64,000 nt of DNA from Vasconcelosia minhoensis LEGE 07310. GTDB lineage: Bacteria > Cyanobacteriota > Cyanobacteriia > Phormidesmidales > Phormidesmidaceae. The stretch lies in NCBI RefSeq assembly GCF_015207255.1, contig NZ_JADEXG010000002.1, positions 62,001-126,000 of the forward strand, read 5' to 3'. The notes under the pieces are model-generated. The model was not told the DNA's origin. It searched no databases and saw only the letters and a program-made list of their open reading frames with translations. A program made the position numbers and the translations under genes. Shown here one piece after another: positions 18,785-27,116 of the stretch. Each line of letters starts with the position of its first letter. The stretch's first letter is position 1.

Positions 18785-18890
18785 CCTCTGAGTCGGTTCT
18801 GGAGGGGTCAGCCTCTAGATTAAGGGGGAAAGTTCGGTGGAAGTCCGGCACTGTCCCGCAGCTGTAAAGTCAGAACGCCCGCCGTCTCAT
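18785..18890 (+). promoter_or_regulatory. Cobalamin riboswitch
   Basis: The core shows the conserved cobalamin-aptamer landmarks in order: a G-rich AGGGGGAA stretch, GGTGGAAGTCC (the GGTG-AA-CC segment), CACTGTCCCGC and AGCTGTAAAGTCAGAACGCC (B12-box-like end). It lies directly upstream of a CobW-type GTPase gene on the same strand, with about 28 nt from its end to the chosen start codon. That spacing is compatible with translational control. Exact outer boundaries are approximate. Confidence 0.9.
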
Positions 18891-18917
18891 ATTCATCAAA
18901 ACATCCGCGCGGTACGG

Positions 18918-19991
18918 ATGATTAAACCAATGCACAAGATTCCAGTTACGGTCATCACCGGCTTTCTCGGCGCGGGCAAGACGACGCTGGTGCGCCATCT
19001 GCTGCAAAATCAGCAGGGCCGCCGGATTGCGGTAATCGTCAACGAATTTGGTGAGGTCGGTATTGACGGCGAGCTGCTGCGAGACTGCCAGGTCTGCGAC
19101 GATGCAGACACTGCTTCAACAGCGAGTGACAATATTGTTGAACTGACCAACGGCTGCCTCTGCTGCACTGTCCAGGAAGAATTTTTGCCTACCATGCAGG
19201 CGCTGATCCAGCGCCGCGACCAGATCGACTGCATCGTGATTGAGACCTCTGGCCTGGCCCTGCCCAAACCCCTGGTGCAGGCCTTTCGCTGGCCCGAAAT
19301 CCGTACCAGCGCTACGGTAGACGGTGTCGTCACGGTAGTCGATGGAGCCGCCCTGGCCAACGGCGACCTGGTGGGTAACCTGGAAGCGCTGACAGCCCAG
19401 CGTCAGGCCGACGACAGCCTAGAGCATGAAACCCCGATTGAGGAACTGTTTGAAGATCAGCTCAGCTGCGCCGACCTGGTTTTGTTGACGAAGGCCGACC
19501 GGATGAGCCATGCGGACTTAGACCGGGTTAAAGCCTGGTTACAGCCCCAGCTACCCGCCAGCGTGAAGCTTGTGCCCTGTGAGAGTGGCGCGATCGCGCC
19601 TGACCTGCTGCTCGGCTTCAATGCCGCTGTAGAAGATGATCTGGAATCTCGTCCTAGCCACCACGACGATGTTGAGGAACACGAGCACGATGACGATATT
19701 ACCTCAGTGCCGCTCACCTTCGATCGAGAGTTCGACCCTAAAAACCTGATCCAGCGGCTAAAGCAGCTGGTCACCGAGCAGGAAATCTACCGCATCAAAG
19801 GCTTCGTGGCCGTGCCAGAGAAGCCGATGCGGCTTGTGCTTCAGGGCGTCGGCCAGCGGTTTGACCAGTTCTACGATCGCCCCTGGCAGACCGACGAACC
19901 GCGTCAGACCAAGCTCGTCGTCATCGGTCACGCCCTCGACCCCGCTGCCATTCGCTCCGCCCTGTCTGAAAGCCTGAACTCAGCGCTTTGA
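18918..19991 (+). CDS. cobW: CobW-type COG0523 GTPase metallochaperone
   Basis: A G3E-family P-loop GTPase of 357 residues that is thought to deliver a metal, cobalt in the cobalamin-linked branch. Residues 15-23 are the Walker A loop GFLGAGKTT. Cys80-Leu-Cys82-Cys83 (GCLCC) is the CxCC metal site. VIETSGLALP and LTKAD are the switch and base-specificity motifs. A His/Asp/Glu-rich loop (HHDDVEEHEHDDD) near residues 240-255 is a likely metal-gathering segment. A CobW_C domain follows. ATG 18918 is chosen; 18930 is the alternative. The cobalamin riboswitch upstream supports a cobalt/B12 role rather than the zinc-linked branch. Confidence 0.92.
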   Translation: MIKPMHKIPVTVITGFLGAGKTTLVRHLLQNQQGRRIAVIVNEFGEVGIDGELLRDCQVCDDADTASTASDNIVELTNGCLCCTVQEEFLPTMQALIQRRDQIDCIVIETSGLALPKPLVQAFRWPEIRTSATVDGVVTVVDGAALANGDLVGNLEALTAQRQADDSLEHETPIEELFEDQLSCADLVLLTKADRMSHADLDRVKAWLQPQLPASVKLVPCESGAIAPDLLLGFNAAVEDDLESRPSHHDDVEEHEHDDDITSVPLTFDREFDPKNLIQRLKQLVTEQEIYRIKGFVAVPEKPMRLVLQGVGQRFDQFYDRPWQTDEPRQTKLVVIGHALDPAAIRSALSESLNSAL

Positions 19992-20054
19992 CACTGCGGC
20001 TGGGCAGCTGCTGACCTACAATTGAGCTATCGCATTCAGGGTCCGTTGACCGCT

Positions 20055-20858
20055 ATGCCCTCCCCCTTTCCCGGTATGGATCCGTATCTTGAACATCCGG
20101 ATTTTTGGCCGGAGGTGCATCACTGGCTGATTACGCTGATTGCCGAAACGCTGGTGCCCCAGGTCCGGCCTAAATATCGGGTTGCAATTGAAAAGCGAAT
20201 CTATGAAATCAATTCGCTAGGTCAGGGCGGAAATGGCAATTCGCTGCTGGTCGGCATCCCTGACGTATCAATTCACCAACGGGCTGGACAACCCGAGGTC
20301 GCTACGCTAGCAGCAGATAAAGACTCAACCAGTCAGCCCCAAACAGTCACCTTGCCCAGATCAGAGCCGGTCAAGCAGGCTTATCTAGAAATCCGAGACC
20401 TGCAAACCGGGCAGGTAGTCACCGCAATTGAAATCCTGTCGCCAGTGAATAAACGCCCTGGCGAGGGGCGAACCACCTATATCCAAAAGCGGCAGCAAGT
20501 CTTAGCAAGCTTGACTCATCTCGTCGAGATCGATTTGCTCAGAGCCTGGCCGCCCATGCCCGTCTTGGACGCGGCAGCAGCAAGCGACTATCGCGTTCTG
20601 ATCAGCAACAGCGAACGTCGCCCTAAGGCTGACTGGTACGCCATTGACCTACAGGAGCCGCTACCCACCCTACCGATTCCACTGCTCGGTCAAAATGAAT
20701 CGGCCACGCTCAACTTACAGGCTTTGTTCGATGCCGTCTACCACCGCAGCGGGTTCGACTATGTCGTAGACTACAGCCGCGAGCCTAGCCCACCCCTGGC
20801 AAAACCAGAGCATGAATGGGCTACAGCACTACTCATCAACAAAAGTCTGAGAGATTGA
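20055..20858 (+). CDS. DUF4058 family protein
   Basis: 267 residues from ATG 20055, giving the family N-terminus MPSPFPGMDPYLEHPDFWPE. Other conserved pieces are YLEIRD, VVTAIEILSPVNKRPGEGR (the best-conserved block), YIQKRQQVLAS and ISNSERRPKADWY. DUF4058 is an abundant family in cyanobacteria and planctomycetes with no known function. The EIRD..AIEILSPVNK pattern recalls a PD-(D/E)XK nuclease-like core, but that is only a resemblance. A decayed second copy lies 530 bp downstream. Confidence 0.85.
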   Translation: MPSPFPGMDPYLEHPDFWPEVHHWLITLIAETLVPQVRPKYRVAIEKRIYEINSLGQGGNGNSLLVGIPDVSIHQRAGQPEVATLAADKDSTSQPQTVTLPRSEPVKQAYLEIRDLQTGQVVTAIEILSPVNKRPGEGRTTYIQKRQQVLASLTHLVEIDLLRAWPPMPVLDAAAASDYRVLISNSERRPKADWYAIDLQEPLPTLPIPLLGQNESATLNLQALFDAVYHRSGFDYVVDYSREPSPPLAKPEHEWATALLINKSLRD

Positions 20859-20886
20859 AGGCTATGCCGTCATTAATTCTGAAAAT

Positions 20887-21090
20887 TTACGCCTCACCCA
20901 AGGTTGCTCTCTGAATCTTTTGCTCCAAAGTATCCTCCCAATTGGGATCACTAGGATTGATAGTGATCATACGTCCCGATGATTTTGAGCGATCAACATA
21001 AAGACGAAAGGCGTTCATGTCATCCCGATGAGTCAGAATGTACTGACGTAGATCATCGCGTTCCATGGTATTAAAATTAACCTCTGTCAT
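20887..21090 (-). CDS. DUF6887 family small protein
   Basis: 67 residues: MTEVNFNTMERDDLRQYILTH, an acidic/basic helix, then DRSKSSGRMITINPSDPNWE and an amphipathic C-terminus. This matches the small DUF6887 proteins of cyanobacteria, which are normally encoded immediately after a DUF6888 gene. Here the ATG overlaps the TGA of a broken DUF6888 gene (ATGA overlap), showing the ancestral coupling. The function is unknown. A toxin-antitoxin-like role has not been shown. Confidence 0.75.
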   Translation of the reverse strand: MTEVNFNTMERDDLRQYILTHRDDMNAFRLYVDRSKSSGRMITINPSDPNWEDTLEQKIQRATLGEA

Positions 21091-21277
21091 GGTTCAAACC
21101 CTCCAGTTGGTTTAACCTCTAAATCCAGGCTATCTCCAGCTAGCAGGTACAAGTTACCAGTCCGCTCATCAATCCTGACAAGCTCAATGGCTCTATACTA
21201 CCAACCGGATAAATCGCGTTGGTCAATCGGTAGCAGAGTCTATAAAGTCCCTGAGCCTGTTCATCATTCGGTTCCAT
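21087..21277 (-). pseudogene. DUF6888 family protein, frameshifted
   Basis: From ATG 21277 the translation starts MEPNDEQAQGLYRLCYRLTN, and in another frame it ends VRIDERTGNLYLLAGD plus a short tail, both like DUF6888. The shift lies between about 21180 and 21215. The second part ends at TGA 21087-21089, which overlaps the start of the DUF6887 gene. Either a real frameshift or a sequencing error would explain this. Confidence 0.65.
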
Positions 21278-21383
21278 ATCATTTTAGCTTAACTCGATTT
21301 GCTGACTCTTTACGGCCTAGAAAGTCGAGCAAGCTTGTACTGTCCAGGATCTAGATGAGCTAGATCTGGCTTGATGTTGCTAA

Positions 21384-21642
21384 GGTAATTCGCTGCTGGT
21401 TTGCATTCCTGACGGTTCAGCTCACCGTCGGGCGACTCAGAGCCTGGCAGCCTATGCCTGTCTTAGACGCAGCGGCGGCAGGCGACTATCACATTCTTAT
21501 CAGTAACAGCGAACGATCCCTCAAGTCCGATTGGTACACCGTTAATTTACAAGAGCCGCTACACACCCTACCGATTCCACTGCTCGGTCACAATGAATCT
21601 ACTACGCCGAGCCTAAAGGCCCTGTTCGATACTATACGGGCC
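21384..21642 (+). pseudogene. Remnant of a second DUF4058 gene
   Basis: A short piece, GNSLLVCIPDGSAHRRA, corresponds to the middle-N region of the intact DUF4058 protein (GNSLLVGIPDVSIHQRA). It is followed, after a frame change near 21440, by RAWQPMPVLDAAAAGDY and the downstream block to LKALFDTI. The EILSPVNK-containing core between them is missing, and so is the start. Nucleotide similarity to 20234-20740 is obvious, so this is a decayed duplicate. Confidence 0.8.
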
Positions 21643-21782
21643 TGGGGCTATTCAGCGTCATTCTCGTCCCGAGATAACCTGGTTTTAATCGGGTTTCTGC
21701 CAATTCTTAATTTGCCGCTATTGCTGTCTTAGCCCTGGCCGAATAGCCTGCATAGGGTTTCTGTGGGACGAGGAGCAGCGGC

Positions 21783-23549
21783 ATGGGCATTCGGTTAGTG
21801 GGAATAGGATTGGGTCTAGGACTGCTGATTGCGAGTGGGAGCGGGGCCGCACCCACAGCGCCCAAAGCGCCAACAGCGCCCAAAGCGATAGAACTATCGC
21901 CGGTCGCATCCGTCAGCGATCGCCAGTCGGCCGAGGATGCTGACTCAACCGCGTCGGTCCCCGAACTTTGCCCGATGGCTCCCACCGATCCGCCCGGCGT
22001 GCAGCAGCAGCTTACCACCTGGATCAGGCAGCTCAGCCTCAGCAGCCAGGCCCAGATGTCGTTCTGGCAATCGACCCTGGCCGCCTACCTGCAGCCCGCC
22101 GTCTGGCCTGAACTGCACGCGCGATCGCGGCTGGCCAAAGTCCCCGTGATGATGTATCACGACGTTCTACCAGAGCAGGAAATCTTCTTCGACAGGACCC
22201 AGGCGCAGCTAGAAGCCGATTTCCGAATGATTCGAGACAATGGCCTGACGCCTATCAGCCTCGATCAGCTGGTGGCTCATCTCCGGACGGGCGTACCGCT
22301 GCCGCCCAAGCCAATCGTCCTGACCTTTGACGATGGCTACGCTAGCCATTACGACTACGTTTACCCATTGCTGAAGCGCTACCGCTACCCGGGTGCTTTT
22401 TCGGTCTTTACCGATAAGCTAGACGGCAAAATTATTGGGCGTTCCACCTTGACCTGGGAACAGCTGCAAGAAATGGCTGACCATCCGCTGATTACGGTTG
22501 TATCCCACAGCGTCACCCATCCCAGCGACCTCAGAACGCTCTCAGATACCGACCTGCGCTATGAGCTAGAAGCCTCTCAGCGACGGCTCAATAACAAGCT
22601 GGAAATGCCGATTCGCTATTTTACCTATCCCGAAGGCAACCACGATGAGCGCGTCGTGGCCGCCGCCGAAGCTGCGGATTATGTGGCCGGCTTTGTGATG
22701 AACAATGTTTCCGGCGACTATGCGGGTAGCTCAGCGGATCTGCTGGCGATTGAGCGCTTTGGTATGGATCGCCTGGCTGAGGTGGCCGAAGCGGCCTGGG
22801 GTGGGCCGCCGCTACCAGGAACAGCGCCTGCATTGACATTTGACGCCCCAATTCAGCGGATGGAGCTAGAGATAGACGACGTTCCGCTGACGCTGATAGC
22901 GGGCGGGCGGCCGCAGACGATTCATGCGAAGAGTCGCTATTCTGTGGCTGAGATTGTCGCTGATACCGAAGTGGTTGCCGCGGTAGATGGCGCCTTTTTC
23001 TCTTTGGAATATCTCGATTCAAACACAATGATTGGCCCCGTCATGAGTCAAAATACGGGAAAGTTTGTGCCCAGCGATCCGGGTGATGTCAACAAGCTGG
23101 AGGGACGACCCCTAGTTTTAATCGGCCCACAGACCGTCCAGTTCGTGGCCTTTGAACCGGCGAAGCACAATACGCTAGCAGGCATTCAACAGGTGATGCC
23201 CGAGGTTACCGATGTCTTTGTGGGAGCAGCCTGGCTCGTCCGTGAACAGGAGGCCCAAACGGCGGCAACCTTCAAAAATTTGTTTGCCTTTGACGCCCTT
23301 CGCCATCGCGCCTTCTGGGGAATAAACCAGTGGGGGCAGCCGGTGGTTGGGGTGAGCCACGCCCGAATTGACTCAGTCTCGCTCAGCCGAATGCTGGCAC
23401 AGTTGGGCTTTCAAGCAGCCGTCATGCTAGATTCCGGAGCCAGCACCTCGCTGGTCTACAAGGGCGCATCTCTGATGGGCTTTGAGTCTCGACCCGTGCC
23501 CCACGTCGTCGCGCTGACGCCGCCAGATGCCTGTCAGACTGCTCAATAG
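21783..23549 (+). CDS. Polysaccharide deacetylase fused to a phosphodiester glycosidase (NAGPA-like) domain
   Basis: A 588-residue exported protein with an N-terminal hydrophobic signal (residues 1-22) and an Ala/Pro linker (APTAPKAPTAPKA). Residues around 120-330 form a NodB-type carbohydrate esterase 4 domain: PVMMYHDVLPEQ, LTFDDGY (metal Asp184), SHSVTHPSD (metal His pair) and YFTYPEGNHDERVV. Residues around 355-580 match the phosphodiester glycosidase/NAGPA (DUF2233-like) domain: VDGAFFS, RPLVLIGPQ and MLDSGASTSLVYKG. Both halves look intact. The combination suggests trimming of an extracellular polysaccharide or glycan, which is inference. The 3' end overlaps the convergent ogt gene by 7 bp. 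Confidence 0.88.
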   Translation: MGIRLVGIGLGLGLLIASGSGAAPTAPKAPTAPKAIELSPVASVSDRQSAEDADSTASVPELCPMAPTDPPGVQQQLTTWIRQLSLSSQAQMSFWQSTLAAYLQPAVWPELHARSRLAKVPVMMYHDVLPEQEIFFDRTQAQLEADFRMIRDNGLTPISLDQLVAHLRTGVPLPPKPIVLTFDDGYASHYDYVYPLLKRYRYPGAFSVFTDKLDGKIIGRSTLTWEQLQEMADHPLITVVSHSVTHPSDLRTLSDTDLRYELEASQRRLNNKLEMPIRYFTYPEGNHDERVVAAAEAADYVAGFVMNNVSGDYAGSSADLLAIERFGMDRLAEVAEAAWGGPPLPGTAPALTFDAPIQRMELEIDDVPLTLIAGGRPQTIHAKSRYSVAEIVADTEVVAAVDGAFFSLEYLDSNTMIGPVMSQNTGKFVPSDPGDVNKLEGRPLVLIGPQTVQFVAFEPAKHNTLAGIQQVMPEVTDVFVGAAWLVREQEAQTAATFKNLFAFDALRHRAFWGINQWGQPVVGVSHARIDSVSLSRMLAQLGFQAAVMLDSGASTSLVYKGASLMGFESRPVPHVVALTPPDACQTAQ

Positions 23550-24055
23550 GATACAGGAAGACTCAGCTGCTTTGCCCGAATGCAGCGCTCGTGGTCGAGC
23601 AGCCATCGCTTGCGTTCGATGCCGCCGCCATATCCGGTGAGGTTGCCGTTGGCCCCGATGATTCGATGGCAGGGTACGATAATCGAGACTGGATTGCGGC
23701 CATTGGCCAGCCCCACCGCACGGGAGGCGTTAGGCTGGCCAATGGACTGGGCTAGCTCGCCATAGGTCGCTGTTGTGCCATAGGGAATTGTGTTGAGCGC
23801 GTCCCAAACTCGCCGTTGAAAGGGCGTCCCCTGCATCCGTAAAGGCAGATCAAACTGAGTTAATCCACCCGCGAAATAGGCCGTCAGCTGCTGTTTAACC
23901 TCCGAGAAAGGAGCAGCAGATTCATCTTCTATCCAATCAGTTTGAGGAACAGAGTGATGCTTCTCAGACATCATGTATAGGCCGGTAAGCGATTGCCCAT
24001 CGGAGACGAGGCGCAGCGTTTGAATCGGGCTTTCGTACAGCGTGAAATAAATCAT
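23543..24055 (-). CDS. ogt: Methylated-DNA--protein-cysteine S-methyltransferase
   Basis: A suicide repair protein that removes methyl groups from O6-methylguanine and O4-methylthymine. The 170 residues are standard. The acceptor Cys129 lies in IIVPCHRIIG. RRVWDALNTIPYGTTATYGELA forms the HTH, with the Arg finger in ASRAVGLANGRNP. The N-terminal ribonuclease-like domain is short. It starts 4 nt after the alkA-ada gene on the same strand, so both alkylation-repair functions are probably one operon. Confidence 0.95.
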   Translation of the reverse strand: MIYFTLYESPIQTLRLVSDGQSLTGLYMMSEKHHSVPQTDWIEDESAAPFSEVKQQLTAYFAGGLTQFDLPLRMQGTPFQRRVWDALNTIPYGTTATYGELAQSIGQPNASRAVGLANGRNPVSIIVPCHRIIGANGNLTGYGGGIERKRWLLDHERCIRAKQLSLPVSY

Positions 24056-24059
24056 GGGT

Positions 24060-25532
24060 CTATGCGGTAGCGCGAGCAGATTGAACAGGAACAGCGTCAG
24101 AAACTGGCTTGCGCTCCAGGGATTTCCACAGATGCATGACGGCGTAGGAACGCCAGGGCTGCCAGGGAGCCGCGATCGCTAATATTCGCTGCGGACTCGT
24201 CTCACCCAGCGCCTGCCGAATCCCTAAGTCGCTATAGGGAAAAGCATCCGGGTCAGCCAGCACTCGCATCGCAATGTACTGGGCCGTCCAGGGGCCGATT
24301 CCAGGAATCGTTTGTAGCTGGGAAACGGTTTTTTCGGTGGCGCCTCCCGGCACCAGCGAAAGTGTTTGATTAGCAATGGCCTGGGATAGGGCAATGATGG
24401 TCTTGGCGCGTTTTTCGACAATTCCCAAGGACGCGATCGCGCTGACCTTTACCTGAGCCACCCGCTCAGCCGTAGGCGTCAGCCGAGTGAGCTGGGCTGA
24501 GGGGGTAGACATCGGTTCCCCAAAACTTTCGACAAATCGACCCATCAGCGTGGTTGCTGCCTTAACGCTAATCTGCTGCCCAATGATCGTGCGAACGGCA
24601 ATTTCAAAGCTGTCAAAGGCTCCCGGCACTCGCAGCCCCGGCTGCTGTTGCGCCATCGCTCCCAGATGGGCGGCAATCTGCTGGGGCTCAGCCGCCAGGT
24701 CAAACAGCGCCTTTACCTGAGACAGGACAGACAGCAGGACGGGAACCAGAGAGACCGAAATCGCAACTTTTAAGGCGGCTCGGTTGTTGGCGGGCTCAAC
24801 CGAGAGCCAGCCGCGCTGCTGACCGATATGGACCGTACGGCAGTAGCGATTGGCTTCTACCGTTTCTACAGCCGCTATCGCGCGCCCAGCTAGATAACTC
24901 AACAAGGCTTGCCAGTCCAGCGGCGGGCGATAGGCCACTTCACTGACAATGCAGTCTTGCCCAACCGCTGATTTCTTTTTTCTCAGCTGGGTCGGCTGTA
25001 GCCGATAGCGCTCTTGAAACAGCCGATTAAACCGGCGCAGGCTGCCGAAACCGCTGGCGTAGGCAACATCCACGATCGATAGCGTAGTATCCGTCAGCAG
25101 CTGCTTGGCCAGCAGCAGCCGATGGGTTTGCAAGAGCTGGATCGGCGCAACGCCAAACTCCTGACGCACTACCCGGCGCAGGTGTCTCGGGCTGACCCCC
25201 AGTTCCTGAGCTAGCGTCTCAAACCGCTGCTCGACAAATGTGCCCGCCTCAATCCGCCGGGCGACAGCCGCAGCCAGCCGACCAGCCGCATCGATGCGGG
25301 CATGGCCAGGCGCTAGCTCTGGGCGGCAGAGCAAACAGGGTCGAAAGCCAGCCTGCTCAGCAGCGGCAGCACTGGGATAAAAGGTACAGTTTTTTCGCTG
25401 GGGCGTTCTCGCATGGCAGACCGTGCGGCAGTAAATGCCGGTACTGGCAACGCCGACGAAGAATACCCCGTCAAAGCGAGAATCTCGGGTGAGCACGGCC
25501 TGATAGCAGCAGTCGGCGTCCTGGGTAGCCAT
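24060..25532 (-). CDS. Ada regulatory domain / AraC / AlkA 3-methyladenine DNA glycosylase fusion
   Basis: 490 residues in four parts. Residues 10-75 are the Ada N-terminal zinc domain with Cys35, Cys39, Cys66 and Cys69 (the methyl-phosphotriester acceptor is expected among the first pair). Residues 85-185 are an AraC-type HTH (LGVSPRHLRRVVRQEFG, ASGFGSLRRFNRLFQERY). Residues around 200-275 are the AlkA N-terminal domain. The rest is an HhH-GPD glycosylase fold with TIPGIGPWTAQYIAMR and the catalytic-Asp region PYSDLGIRQAL. Methylation of the Ada domain should turn the protein into an activator of its own operon, which also carries ogt. Confidence 0.93.
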   Translation of the reverse strand: MATQDADCCYQAVLTRDSRFDGVFFVGVASTGIYCRTVCHARTPQRKNCTFYPSAAAAEQAGFRPCLLCRPELAPGHARIDAAGRLAAAVARRIEAGTFVEQRFETLAQELGVSPRHLRRVVRQEFGVAPIQLLQTHRLLLAKQLLTDTTLSIVDVAYASGFGSLRRFNRLFQERYRLQPTQLRKKKSAVGQDCIVSEVAYRPPLDWQALLSYLAGRAIAAVETVEANRYCRTVHIGQQRGWLSVEPANNRAALKVAISVSLVPVLLSVLSQVKALFDLAAEPQQIAAHLGAMAQQQPGLRVPGAFDSFEIAVRTIIGQQISVKAATTLMGRFVESFGEPMSTPSAQLTRLTPTAERVAQVKVSAIASLGIVEKRAKTIIALSQAIANQTLSLVPGGATEKTVSQLQTIPGIGPWTAQYIAMRVLADPDAFPYSDLGIRQALGETSPQRILAIAAPWQPWRSYAVMHLWKSLERKPVSDAVPVQSARATA

Positions 25533-25675
25533 GTCGGCGGGTAGATATCACAACTCCCTGATTGTAGAAGCTGCCATGTCAGCCGTCTCGCCATTTTCGG
25601 ACATGACTGTCAGGTAGAGTGAGCTAATTTTAGAGTTGATTTGAGCACAGCATAATGATGTAAAACCCCAGCGCT

Positions 25676-25772
25676 TGCCCTCACTCTAAATTTCTCTCCC
25701 AGAACGGGAGAGGAACTTTGAATCCGGCCCCCCTTCTCCCTTTTTGGGAGAAGGAGTTGAGGGATGAGGGCA
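25676..25772. repeat. Intergenic repeat with two pyrimidine/purine hairpins
   Basis: CCCTCAC..., a hairpin CTCTCCC-AGAAC-GGGAGAG, a second hairpin CTTCTCCC-TTTTT-GGGAGAAG, then TGAGGGATGAGGG. The outer CCCTCA and TGAGGG are also complementary, so the whole can fold as a branched structure. The composition is that of the common cyanobacterial CCTCACCCC..CTCTCCC..GGGAGAGG repeat family. It sits between the divergent ada-alkA and osmC-like genes. Confidence 0.75.
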
Positions 25773-25813
25773 AATAGGGTATCTGTAAAAATGAGATACA
25801 TCCGGTGATTTCG

Positions 25814-26299
25814 ATGGTAGGTCAAAAGGCGCATCGCTATTCAGTTCAGGTTGTGTGGACGGGCAATACGGGACAGGGGACGGCTAGCTACCGGGACTAT
25901 GCGCGATCGCACGAAATTCGCATTGAAGGCAAGCCCGTCATTACCGGGTCGGCAGACCCCGCCTTTCGGGGCGACAAAACCAAGCACAATCCCGAGGAGC
26001 TGCTGGTTGCGTCTCTGTCGAGCTGCCACATGCTCTGGTATCTGCACCTTTGCGCAGAGGCATCCGTCATCGTTGTCGATTACCAGGATCAGGCCGTTGG
26101 CACAATGGTCGAAGTTGACAGCGGCAGCGGACGATTCAGCGAAGTCATACTCAGGCCAGCAGTAACCGTGTCATCTGGCAGTGAGCAGATAAAGGCAGAA
26201 CGGCTCCACGAGCAGGCTCATCACCTTTGCTTCATTGCCAATTCAGTGAACTTTCCAGTCCGCTGCGAACCCACCATGCAGGCTGAGAACGCGGTTTAG
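25814..26299 (+). CDS. OsmC family protein
   Basis: 161 residues from ATG 25814 (GTG 25805 is also in frame). The family reduces organic or fatty-acid hydroperoxides with a Cys pair. One expected cysteine is visible in LVASLSSCHMLWYLHLC, where helix 1 carries HNPEELL before it. The second lies in VNFPVRCEPTM near the C-terminus. The N-terminal domain has the AHRYSVQVVWTGNTGQGT start seen in the YhfA/SACOL1771-like cyanobacterial members. A role in peroxide defence is inferred from family membership. Confidence 0.9.
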   Translation: MVGQKAHRYSVQVVWTGNTGQGTASYRDYARSHEIRIEGKPVITGSADPAFRGDKTKHNPEELLVASLSSCHMLWYLHLCAEASVIVVDYQDQAVGTMVEVDSGSGRFSEVILRPAVTVSSGSEQIKAERLHEQAHHLCFIANSVNFPVRCEPTMQAENAV

Positions 26300-26314
26300 G
26301 ATCCGTAAACGATT

Positions 26315-26998
26315 ATGAAACTTGATGAACTAGTGCCCTGGGGCAGATCGCTGGCCGAATACAGCAAGATGTTTGCCCTGTCTGAAGCAGACCTAAACAC
26401 CAAAATCCTTGGCTGCGGTGACGGTCCGGCTAGCTTCAATGCTGAAATGACTGAGCAGGGCTATGCGGTGACGTCCATCGACCCGATTTACCAGTTTTCG
26501 GCTGAGCAAATCAGGCAGCGGGTCCAAGCCACCTATGAGCCCGTCATCTCTCAGGTCAAGCAGAATGCAGACCGCTACGTTTGGAAAGACTTTCGTGACG
26601 CCGATGAGCTGGGTCAGGTACGCCTGGCCACGATGGAAAAGTTTCTATCAGATTATGCAGTGGGCAAAGCCGCAGGGCGCTATCAATGTCAGGCTTTGCC
26701 CAGCCTAGCGTTCGCCGACGGACAGTTTGAGCTGTGTCTCTGTTCTCATCTGCTTTTTCTGTATTCGGAACTGCGATCGCTGAATTTCCACCTCGCCTCC
26801 ATCCAAGAACTCCTCCGAGTCTCCCAGGAGCTCCGCATTTTTCCACTGGTAATGCTAAACAGTGAGCGATCGCCGTACCTTGAGCCCATTATTCAAGAAT
26901 TCACGTTCCAAGGCTTTGACGCGCAAATACAGCCGGTGAGCTATGAGTTCCAAAAAGGCGGTCGCCAAATGCTAAAAATTAGTCAACCCGGAGCTTAG
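26315..26998 (+). CDS. SAM-dependent methyltransferase-like protein
   Basis: 227 residues. KILGCGDGPASFNAEM (residues 31-46) is a class I methyltransferase motif I, and YAVTSIDPIY corresponds to motif II with the ribose-binding Asp. SLAFADGQFELCLCSHLLF is a good motif IV. LRIFPLVMLNS and the C-terminal strands complete a Rossmann-type fold. I do not recognise a substrate-specific subfamily. It starts 15 nt after the OsmC gene and is probably cotranscribed. Confidence 0.78.
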   Translation: MKLDELVPWGRSLAEYSKMFALSEADLNTKILGCGDGPASFNAEMTEQGYAVTSIDPIYQFSAEQIRQRVQATYEPVISQVKQNADRYVWKDFRDADELGQVRLATMEKFLSDYAVGKAAGRYQCQALPSLAFADGQFELCLCSHLLFLYSELRSLNFHLASIQELLRVSQELRIFPLVMLNSERSPYLEPIIQEFTFQGFDAQIQPVSYEFQKGGRQMLKISQPGA

Positions 26999-27116
26999 AA
27001 TTTTTTCAAGCCCGCGCGATCGAATTAAGAATACTTATTAAATCTTCAGCGATTCCACGGTGCTTTTTACCTCAATCTGGGGTACATTAGCCATCAATGT
27101 TTACTCAGCCTCAGGT

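Noticed and set aside
25676-25772. Hairpins before the OsmC gene as a riboswitch
   Set aside because: The sequence matches a dispersed pyrimidine/purine repeat style rather than any aptamer core known to me.
25610-25834. 74-codon minus-strand frame before the OsmC gene
   Set aside because: It is composed of the intergenic hairpin repeat and leads into the antisense strand of the osmC-like start.
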